From assembly GCA_017547385.1 (NCBI GenBank), contig JAFYPU010000023.1, positions 1 to 35,916 of the forward strand: DNA of 35,916 nucleotides, written 5' to 3'. The DNA is from Bacteroidaceae bacterium (lineage in GTDB: Bacteria; Bacteroidota; Bacteroidia; Bacteroidales; Bacteroidaceae). The notes below the pieces were generated by a model that was not told where the DNA came from, did no database searches, and worked only from the letters and a program-made list of their open reading frames with translations. Positions 25,015 through 32,800 of the stretch are shown here, in pieces (position 1 is the first letter of the stretch; every line of letters starts with the position of its first letter). Both the position numbers and the translations under genes were made by a program.

Positions 25015-25205
25015 TGCTCGAAAGCACACCGGCATCCTTCGAAAAGCACTCTCGGTGAATTATCATGCGCATGAAACGTTCTTCTCATGCGGATGATAAG
25101 TTCTTCTCATGCGGATGATAATTTCTTATCATGCGCATGATAATCCAACGAAACGCCGATTTTCCACCTACCGAAAGCCCTCTGCCCCGGTGCGAAAGCC
25201 CCGGA
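25015..25205. repeat. Mini-array C: about nine 21-23-base units upstream of glnA
   Basis: Four central units share ATGCGCAT or ATGCGGAT cores centred at 25068, 25090, 25112 and 25134, exactly 22 apart, joined by TTCTT-like linkers. The outermost two (25065-25072 and 25131-25138) are the symmetric ATCATGCGCATGA form. Upstream, cores AGCAC at 25023 and 25045 keep the 22-base phase inside CGAAAGCAC-like units. Downstream, GAAACGCC, GAAAGCCC and GAAAGCCC (25150-25201) continue it loosely. The array is therefore a fresh core with decayed edges. The glnA promoter begins about 155 bases further on. Confidence 0.8.
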
Positions 25206-25359
25206 AGCAAGCACTATGACCGACAGAAAGAGCCCGGACAAGCCGCAAGAGCAGGGAAAAGCCGGGCTTTCACTGCCCATCTTCACCATGCAGCATCCGA
25301 AGACTGAGGCTGAAAATCAGGCTGCGGCTCGCGAAAGGATAAGAAAAGCATACATTCAT

Positions 25360-25390
25360 TTTGCCCTTCACGCACCTTGCACTATATTTG
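25360..25390 (+). promoter_or_regulatory. Promoter of glnA
   Basis: TTTG (25360-25363), a 19-base spacer and TATATTTG (25383-25390) match the consensus perfectly. Transcription should start near 25397, which rules out in-frame start codons at or before 25397. Confidence 0.85.
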
Positions 25391-25426
25391 TCGGGCATGA
25401 ATTTGAAATACGTAAAACAAAATACC

Positions 25427-26929
25427 ATGAGTAAAGAATTAACCATGAGCCCCAACAAGGTGGTGGCCTACCTCGGAAAACCTAACACAGCGCTCACAAA
25501 AGCCGACATCATCCGCTTTATCAAAGAAAACGAAGTGCGGATGGTCAACTTCATGTATCCGGCCGGAGATGGTCGCCTCAAGACGCTCAATTTTGTCATC
25601 AACAACGAAGCCTATCTTGAAGCCATCCTCACCTGCGGCGAGCGCGTTGACGGCTCCAGCCTGTTCCCCTTTATCCAAGCCGGAAGCAGCGACTTGTATG
25701 TGCTGCCACGCTTCAGCACGGCCTTTCTCGATCCTTTTGCCGAAATCCCCACTTTGTCAATGCTTTGTTCCTATTTCAACAAAGACGGAGAGCCCCTCGA
25801 AAGTTCTCCGGAGCACACACTGCACAAAGCATGCAAAGCCTTCAAGGAGGTTACGGGGATGGACTTTGAGGCCATGGGCGAATTGGAATACTATGTCATC
25901 GCCCCCGACACCGGAATGTTTGCCGCCACCGACCAGAAAGGATACCACGAGTCTGCTCCTTATGCCAAGTTCAACGAATTCCGCACACAGTGCATGGCCT
26001 ACATCGCACAAGCCGGCGGACAAATCAAATACGGCCACTCCGAAGTGGGCAACTTCACCATAGACGGAAAGGTGTACGAACAAAACGAAATTGAATTCCT
26101 CCCCGTCAAAGCAGAGAATGCTGCCGACCAATTGGTCATCGCCAAATGGATGATTCGCAACTTAGCCTTCCAAAAAGGATATGACATCACCTTTGCACCG
26201 AAAATAACAGTCGGCAAGGCCGGATCAGGACTGCACATCCACATGCGCATCACCAAAGACGGCAAAAACCAAATGCTCGAGAACGGCAGCCTTTCGGCCA
26301 CAGCGCGCACAGCCATTGCCGGCATGATGAAATTGGCACCCTCCATCACAGCTTTCGGCAACACCAACCCCACCTCCTATTTCCGCCTTGTGCCTCATCA
26401 GGAAGCACCCACCAACATCTGCTGGGGCGACCGCAACCGCTCTGTGCTGGTGCGCGTACCCCTGGGATGGGCAGCCAAAGCCGACATGTGCCAATTGGCC
26501 AACCCATTGGAAGACCTCAGCCACTATGACACCACACAAAAACAAACGGTAGAAATGCGTTCGCCCGATGGCTCAGCCGATGTCTATCAGCTCATTGCCG
26601 GATTGGCCGTGGCATGCAGACACGGATTTGAAATGGAGAACGCCCTCGACGTGGCAGAGCGCACTTATGTGAACGTAAACATCCACCAAAAGGAAAACGC
26701 CGACAAGCTGAAAGACCTGGCACAACTGCCCGACAGTTGCGCAGCCTCAGCCGATTGCCTGCAAGAGCAACGTGCCATCTTCGAAAAGCACAACGTGTTC
26801 AGTCCGGCCATGATTGACGGCATCATCAAGCAATTGCGTGCCTTCAACGACAAGACCTTGCGCAGCGAGATTGAGAACAACCAAGAAGAAATGCTGCGAC
26901 TGGTGCAACGCCACTTCCACTGCGGATAA
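25427..26929 (+). CDS. glnA: Glutamine synthetase (type I-like)
   Basis: It makes glutamine from glutamate, ammonia and ATP. From ATG 25427 (MSKELTMSPNK) it is 500 residues, with a beta-grasp N-terminal domain and a catalytic domain. Marks include ELEYYVI, the metal-binding HSEVGNFTIDGKVYEQNEIEF, GSGLHIHM (266-273), NPTSYFRLVPHQEAPTNICWGDRNRS (NRS at 337-339) and MRSPDGSADVY. I see no adenylylation-type Tyr loop near the C-terminus. The longer frame starts upstream of the transcription start, so it is not used; the ATG at 25445 is an alternative. A lipoprotein gene follows after 30 bases, possibly in the same transcript. Mini-array C lies upstream and could affect expression. Confidence 0.94.
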   Translation: MSKELTMSPNKVVAYLGKPNTALTKADIIRFIKENEVRMVNFMYPAGDGRLKTLNFVINNEAYLEAILTCGERVDGSSLFPFIQAGSSDLYVLPRFSTAFLDPFAEIPTLSMLCSYFNKDGEPLESSPEHTLHKACKAFKEVTGMDFEAMGELEYYVIAPDTGMFAATDQKGYHESAPYAKFNEFRTQCMAYIAQAGGQIKYGHSEVGNFTIDGKVYEQNEIEFLPVKAENAADQLVIAKWMIRNLAFQKGYDITFAPKITVGKAGSGLHIHMRITKDGKNQMLENGSLSATARTAIAGMMKLAPSITAFGNTNPTSYFRLVPHQEAPTNICWGDRNRSVLVRVPLGWAAKADMCQLANPLEDLSHYDTTQKQTVEMRSPDGSADVYQLIAGLAVACRHGFEMENALDVAERTYVNVNIHQKENADKLKDLAQLPDSCAASADCLQEQRAIFEKHNVFSPAMIDGIIKQLRAFNDKTLRSEIENNQEEMLRLVQRHFHCG

Positions 26930-26959
26930 ACAACAGACAACTTCCCCAAAACCATCCTT

Positions 26960-27571
26960 ATGAAACACATCAAGACATTTGCCCTCGCTCTGGGCGCAGC
27001 ATGCTGCATCTTCACCGCATGCAACAACACAAACAACACTACTCCCACGCCTTCCGACCAAGACAGCACCACCGTGGCCGACACCACGGTTGCAACAGAG
27101 GAAGAGCCTGCAGCCGAAGTGCCGGCCTACACCTCCGATGACAGAAAAGCATTCTCGCTCAAGGGAAACGTGAAGAGCGTTACTCCTTATGCCACGGCAG
27201 AACTGCACATCCTTGAGAACATACGCTTCGACGAAAATGGCAAATGGAAGAAGCCCGGAGGCACAACCATTGCACGCAACGATGAGGGTTTCTTGAAAAG
27301 CCTGAAGACCTCAACCGGCGATCAGGAAATCAACATCACCTGCAACGAACACGATGAAAACGGCCTTCCCACCTCACTCACCGTAAAGACCGAAGACCAG
27401 TTTGGTGAAACAACGTACAAGGAAACATACACTTACACCGAATTCGACGCACAAGGCAATTGGACAAAGTGCACCGTTAAGTTCACCAAAACATACGCCA
27501 ATTGGGACACTGACTACGAGGAGAAAACCAAAGGCTCAGCCACCCTCAAGCGAAGCATCACTTATTTCTAA
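26960..27571 (+). CDS. Lipoprotein of unknown function downstream of glnA
   Basis: The 203 residues open with a lipoprotein signal (MKHIKTFALALGAACCIFTAC; lipobox FTAC, Cys21). A Thr/Asn/Glu-rich linker of about 35 residues comes next, typical of surface-tethered Bacteroidetes proteins. The C-terminal part has short beta repeats of the type RFDENGKW, RNDEGFLKS, NEHDENGLPT and TEFDAQGNWT, a YD-repeat-like pattern with D/N-x-x-G-N/K turns. I do not recognise a named family. It starts 30 bases after glnA, with no promoter visible between, and a strong terminator follows, so it is probably cotranscribed with glnA. Whether this has meaning for nitrogen metabolism is unknown. Confidence 0.8.
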   Translation: MKHIKTFALALGAACCIFTACNNTNNTTPTPSDQDSTTVADTTVATEEEPAAEVPAYTSDDRKAFSLKGNVKSVTPYATAELHILENIRFDENGKWKKPGGTTIARNDEGFLKSLKTSTGDQEINITCNEHDENGLPTSLTVKTEDQFGETTYKETYTYTEFDAQGNWTKCTVKFTKTYANWDTDYEEKTKGSATLKRSITYF

Positions 27572-27587
27572 CATAACCGTAACAACC

Positions 27588-27634
27588 AAAAGGGGCGAAG
27601 AGTATGGCAGACATACATTCTTCGCCCCTTTTTG
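27588..27634 (+). terminator. Terminator after glnA and the lipoprotein gene
   Basis: AAAAGGGGCGAAGA (27588-27601) pairs perfectly with TCTTCGCCCCTTTT (27619-27632). A T-run ends the stem. Confidence 0.93.
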
Positions 27635-27707
27635 GCTTCGTCCACTTATTTACAAGGCATAAGGCGAATATCGCGGAGCAACACTTCACATTCTCGAAGA
27701 TAAATTG

Positions 27708-27715
27708 TACTTTCG
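27708..27715 (+). promoter_or_regulatory. Possible -7 box of aspS
   Basis: TACTTTCG differs from TAnnTTTG at one position and lies 46 bases before the aspS ATG. No convincing -33 TTTG is present at the right distance. Confidence 0.35.
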
Positions 27716-27760
27716 CAGTCGAAAACTTAACATTGCTTATACAATAATAAATATATAACT

Positions 27761-29530
27761 ATGTACAGAAGTAAAAACTGCGGCGAGCTTCGCATTGCCA
27801 ATGTTGGAGAAACCGTAACGTTGGCCGGATGGGTGCAGCGCAGTCGCAAAATGGGAGGCATGACTTTCATTGACCTGCGCGACCGTTATGGCATCACACA
27901 ATTGGTGTTCAACGAAGAGACCAATGCAGACCTCTGCGCTGCTGCCAACAAGCTGGGACGTGAATACGTAATCCAAGTGGTAGGAACAGTGAATGAGCGT
28001 TATGCCAAGAACGACAAAATGCCTACCGGCGACATCGAAATCATCGTGAACGAACTGCGCGTGCTGAATGCCAGTGAGGTGCCTCCCTTCACCATCGAAG
28101 AGAACACCGACGGTGGCGACGACATCCGCATGAAATATCGTTATCTCGACCTGCGCCGTTCCAATGTTCGCGCCAACATTGAGTTGCGCCACAAGTTCTG
28201 CCTGGCCGTGCGCCACTTCCTCGATAGCAAAGGCTTCATCGAAGTGGAGACCCCAGTACTCGTTGGAAGCACCCCCGAAGGAGCACGCGACTTCATTGTG
28301 CCCTCACGTATGAACCCGGGACAATTCTATGCCCTTCCCCAAAGTCCGCAAACTCTGAAGCAACTCTTGATGGTAGCCGGCATGGACCGCTATTTCCAAA
28401 TAGTGAAGTGCTTCCGTGATGAAGACCTTCGTGCTGACCGTCAACCGGAATTCACGCAAATCGACTGCGAAATGAGCTTCGTCAACCAAGACGACATCAT
28501 CAGCACCTTCGAAGAAATGACCAAACACCTCTTCAAGGAAGTGCGCGGTGTGGACCTCGGCGAGCAACCCTTCCTTCGTCTTCCCTGGAGCGAAGCCATG
28601 CGTCGTTTCGGTTCTGACAAACCCGACATGCGCTTCGGCATGGAGTTTGTGGAACTGATGGACGTGCTCAAAGGCACAGGAGAATTTGCCGTATTCAACG
28701 ACGCAGCTTACATCGGCGGTATCTGTGCAGAAGGCTGTGCCGTTTACACCCGCAAACAACTCGACGAACTCACCAACTTCGTCAAGAGCCAACAAATCGG
28801 AGCCAAAGGTATGGTTTATGCCCGTGTGAGCGAAGACGGCAGCGTCAAGAGCAGCGTCGACAAATTCTACAGCCCCGAAGTGCTCAACCAACTCAAGGAG
28901 GCCATGAACGCCAAGCCCGGCGACCTCATCCTCATCCTCAGTGGCGACGATGCCATGAAGACACGCCGTCAGCTCTGCGAACTTCGTCTCGAAATGGGTA
29001 ACCGCCTTGGCTTGCGCGACAAGAACAAGTTCTCATTGCTTTGGGTGGTCGACTTCCCCATGTTCGAATGGAGCGAAGAAGATGGACGCTTCATGGCCAT
29101 GCACCACCCCTTCACCTCACCCAAACCCTCAGACATTGCAAAACTCGACACCGACCCGGGCAGCGTATTGGCCGATGCCTACGACATGGTTTGCAACGGT
29201 GTGGAAGTGGGTGGCGGCAGCATCCGTATTCACGACGCAGAGCTACAAGCAAAGATATTTAAGACCTTGGGCTTTACCCCCGAAAAGGCACAAGAACAGT
29301 TTGGTTTCCTCATGAATGCCTTCAAATATGGCGCACCTCCTCACGGTGGTTTGGCCTACGGACTCGACCGCTGGGTGAGCCTCTTTGCCGGCCTCGACAG
29401 CATCCGCGACTGCATCGCCTTCCCCAAGAATAACTCCGGACGCGATGTGATGCTCGATGCACCCTCGTTTGTGGACCAAGCACAACTCGACGAACTTCAA
29501 TTGGCACTCAACCCCATTGAGAAAAACTAA
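27761..29530 (+). CDS. aspS: Aspartate--tRNA ligase
   Basis: It charges tRNA-Asp with aspartate. At 589 residues it is the bacterial-type class II enzyme. It has an N-terminal OB-fold anticodon domain ([22 protein letters not shown]), motif 1 in [15 protein letters not shown], motif 2 [18 protein letters not shown] (from about residue 218), a GAD-like insertion between motifs 2 and 3 (about 285-420), and motif 3 [10 protein letters not shown] (near 528). The C-terminal [13 protein letters not shown] is typical of the bacterial form. It sits alone between two terminators. Whether it also charges tRNA-Asn cannot be judged from this window. Confidence 0.97.
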   Translation: MYRSKNCGELRIANVGETVTLAGWVQRSRKMGGMTFIDLRDRYGITQLVFNEETNADLCAAANKLGREYVIQVVGTVNERYAKNDKMPTGDIEIIVNELRVLNASEVPPFTIEENTDGGDDIRMKYRYLDLRRSNVRANIELRHKFCLAVRHFLDSKGFIEVETPVLVGSTPEGARDFIVPSRMNPGQFYALPQSPQTLKQLLMVAGMDRYFQIVKCFRDEDLRADRQPEFTQIDCEMSFVNQDDIISTFEEMTKHLFKEVRGVDLGEQPFLRLPWSEAMRRFGSDKPDMRFGMEFVELMDVLKGTGEFAVFNDAAYIGGICAEGCAVYTRKQLDELTNFVKSQQIGAKGMVYARVSEDGSVKSSVDKFYSPEVLNQLKEAMNAKPGDLILILSGDDAMKTRRQLCELRLEMGNRLGLRDKNKFSLLWVVDFPMFEWSEEDGRFMAMHHPFTSPKPSDIAKLDTDPGSVLADAYDMVCNGVEVGGGSIRIHDAELQAKIFKTLGFTPEKAQEQFGFLMNAFKYGAPPHGGLAYGLDRWVSLFAGLDSIRDCIAFPKNNSGRDVMLDAPSFVDQAQLDELQLALNPIEKN

Positions 29531-29547
29531 TCACCATTCATATCACG

Positions 29548-29584
29548 CAAGGACGGTCTTACACGAGGCCGTCCTTGTTTGTTT
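29548..29584 (+). terminator. Terminator of aspS
   Basis: CAAGGACGG (29548-29556) pairs with CCGTCCTTG (29569-29577), followed by TTTGTTTTG. Confidence 0.88.
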
Positions 29585-29735
29585 TGCATAAGTTCCCACA
29601 CCGGGTTCCGGCTTCCTTTTTAACTTCAAACCACCAAGCTATCACTGACTAACAAGAAAGGCAGCATCAATATTGCCGAACTTATATCAAATTTGGAAAT
29701 CGCTTTCCAAAAACATAAGAAAATCAGATTTTTAT

Positions 29736-29766
29736 TTTGTTTTACCTTAATTAACTCATAAATTTG
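29736..29766 (+). promoter_or_regulatory. Promoter of the GH89 gene
   Basis: TTTG (29736-29739), a 19-base spacer and TAAATTTG (29759-29766) match the consensus perfectly. The leader is about 90 bases and AT-rich. The rest of 29585-29735 shows no gene. Confidence 0.8.
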
Positions 29767-29864
29767 TTACGTAATATGCATGTAGTGTAAATTGTGCTCA
29801 CGTCAAAGCACAAATTGAAGCTACTTCCACTTTCTGAAATTATAAAATCTAAATACAAAATCTT

Positions 29865-32800
29865 ATGAGAAAATTTTTCTTGTTATCACTCCTACTCACC
29901 TTGTGGGGAACAGCCACAAGTAAAGATATCACGGGTGATGGAAGCGAAGGTACATTCAACATTTCTGAAATCAACTCACAAGGTTGGACTTCGGTATCTG
30001 CAGGAACCGGTTGGACAATTTCCATGGATGTAGAAAACCCCAATGGAGCATCTTTCAATGAATGGGGTAGCAGCATCTTTGCGATTGGCAGCGATGGCAC
30101 ACCCACAATCAATGTCTACAAAGGCATTCAATTATATCTACAAAGCTCTACCAATGGCGGCGGCAAATTGGATGCAGTGTTTGATGGTGGCGACCACTTG
30201 ATAGATAACGTAACTTACACGGGCAACTTCAGCGCTACGATCTCATACAATGGCAAGAATCAGTTGCAAATAAAGACAACAAATGCTTCGGGCACTGTTG
30301 CCGTGAATGATTACACATTAACCAACACACTGACAGAGTTTTCGCAACTCTCATACGCTTTGCCCACAGGTATCAATGTAAAGAACTTGCAACTCACACC
30401 GTTGAGCAAGAGTGTGGATTACCCCACTGCAGCAACGGTGTCTAACGGCAAGTACACTTTCACTTCTAACAAGATTTTGTACGACGGCAATTGCAACAAG
30501 ATCCGCTTTACGCTTACCGAATCAGCTGCTTTCTACAAGAATGGAAAGAACCGTATGAGCTTTGACTCATTCGTTTTGCGCGATGCCGGTGGAAATGAAG
30601 TTGAGTTGAAAGACACTTACTTCACTGGCAACAACACTGGTAAAGTTTTCGCGAATATGTTGGATGGAGAAAACGCCACTTATTGTTCAGGAACTTGGGA
30701 AACAGGTACAGAAGACGACTGGTTCGAAATCACCCTGCCCAACAGCATTGACCTTGGTGGTGCATTCTCATTCTCATTCGTAACAGAGAATACCACAATG
30801 AATGCGAAGGCTTTTAATATCGCGATGTCTTACGAAGCACAGACCGGTTATACTTTCAGCATTTCCGGTAATGGTGAAAACGAAGTTATTGTAAAACACG
30901 GCGAAGAGGAACTCATTGCCGGCAGCAAAATGGATATTACCGACTTCAATGCTGACAACGTAACTGCTACTGAAATTCCCGGTTACACTTGGAACATCGT
31001 TGTGGATCACGAGAACAAGACCATCACACTTGTTTATACTGAAGCAGCTGTTGTTGAAAATCCCGACGCTGTTGTAGCACTCATCACCCGTATCGGCGGT
31101 GCTGCCATCGCTGACAAGTTCAAGTTCAAGCTCGAACCTTCTCTCAACTCAAAGCAAGAAGTATTCGTACTTGGCAATGAAGATGGCAAGATTTTGATCA
31201 AGGGTACTACCATCAGTGCCATCACCACAGGTCTCGGTTGGTATCTCAACAACGTGGCAAAAGTGAACATTGCATGGAACGCATTGAACGAAACCACATT
31301 GGCAGACAACAACAGCGGCAAAGGACTTGAAATAAAAGAAGGCGAAGTGGACACTTCTGTTGAAGGAAAGCAACTCAGCAAACGTCGCAGAAAGGCAAGT
31401 CGCAATGCAGAACCTGCCGCAAAGCCTTACTTTGACTTCACAGGTATTAACCTCCCCCTTCCCTCTGACAAAGAAGTGCACGTATCAGACGCGAAGTACC
31501 GCTACTATCTGAACACTTGTACCTTCGGTTACTCTATGACCTCATGGACATGGACACGTTGGCAACAGGAAATCGACTGGATGGCACTCCACGGTATCAA
31601 TATGCCTCTCCAGCTCGTAGGTATGGAAGAAGTATGGCGCAAGTTCTTGACCATGGAAGATGCTAATGGTAATCGCAAGTATGGTTACACTGATGAAGAA
31701 GCCAAGGCTTTCGTTGCTGGTCCTGCCTTTATCGCATGGTGGGCAATGAACAACCTTGAAGGTTGGGGTGGTACTGCTGCTGGTTCAAAGAGCGGTTATA
31801 ATAACTTGCCCGGTGCCGGTGGTGTGCAGGACGATGCTTGGTATGCTCGTCAGAAGAAACTCGCTAAGCAGATTGTTGATGCACAACGTGCGCTCGGCAT
31901 GCAGCCCGTATTGCCCGGTTGGTCGGGTATGGTGCCCACTAACTTTGCTTCAAAGTCTGGTTACGCGACTCGTGGTAATGGAGGCAACTGGGCTGGTGAT
32001 TTCGTACGTCCCTTGCTTTTGAATGTAAATATTGGTGCTGATAAATATGCTGAAATTGCAGCAGACTACTACGCATGTTTGAAAGAAGTGATGGGCGAAA
32101 GCCAATATTATTCTATGGACCCCTTCCACGAAGGTGGTGGTGCTGGTACTATGGAAGACTATAAAGCACTCTACGCTGCTATGGAGGCAGCCCAACCTGT
32201 TTCACAGTGGGTAATCCAGCAATGGCAGTGGAGCGAAACACAGAAATATTCGCTCACAGCAGTTCCCGCAGGAAAACTTATCGTACTTGACCTCTTCTCT
32301 GACGGTTCTCCCGCATTCGATGGCTACAATGGTTATGCTCCTCAAGACGCTGTATTCTGCGCTATCCCCAACTTCGGCGGTCGCTCAGGTTTGATGGGTC
32401 GTTTGCAGAATGTAACGGACAACTACTTCAAGTTCAAGGGTAAGTATGCAAGCATCAAGGGTATCGGTACGGCTCCTGAAGCGATTGAGCAGACGCCCGT
32501 AACTTATGATTTGATTTATCAACTCCCCTGGATGAACGGTGTGAAGCCTGATGTAGCAGCGTGGGTGGACAATTATGCAGAGGCTCGTTATGGACAAGAC
32601 AATAAGGTCGTCAAAGAAGCGTGGAGTTTGCTCCGCCAAGGTCCTCTCAACTACGGTGCCGATGGTATCCAAGGTCCTGTGGAAGATGTTTGGGCAGCTC
32701 GTCCTAACCTCGATGCCAACAAGGCAAGTTCATGGGGTAAGACGCTCGCTGATGCAGGTAACACCTATACACCAGCACGTCGTCAGATGTTGATTGATGC

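Noticed and set aside
25361-25426. Longer glnA start
   Set aside because: These codons overlap the promoter boxes and the expected transcription start; the first usable start is ATG 25427.
25216-25434. 72-residue frame upstream of glnA
   Set aside because: It spans the decayed end of mini-array C and the glnA promoter and shows no protein-like conservation that I know.
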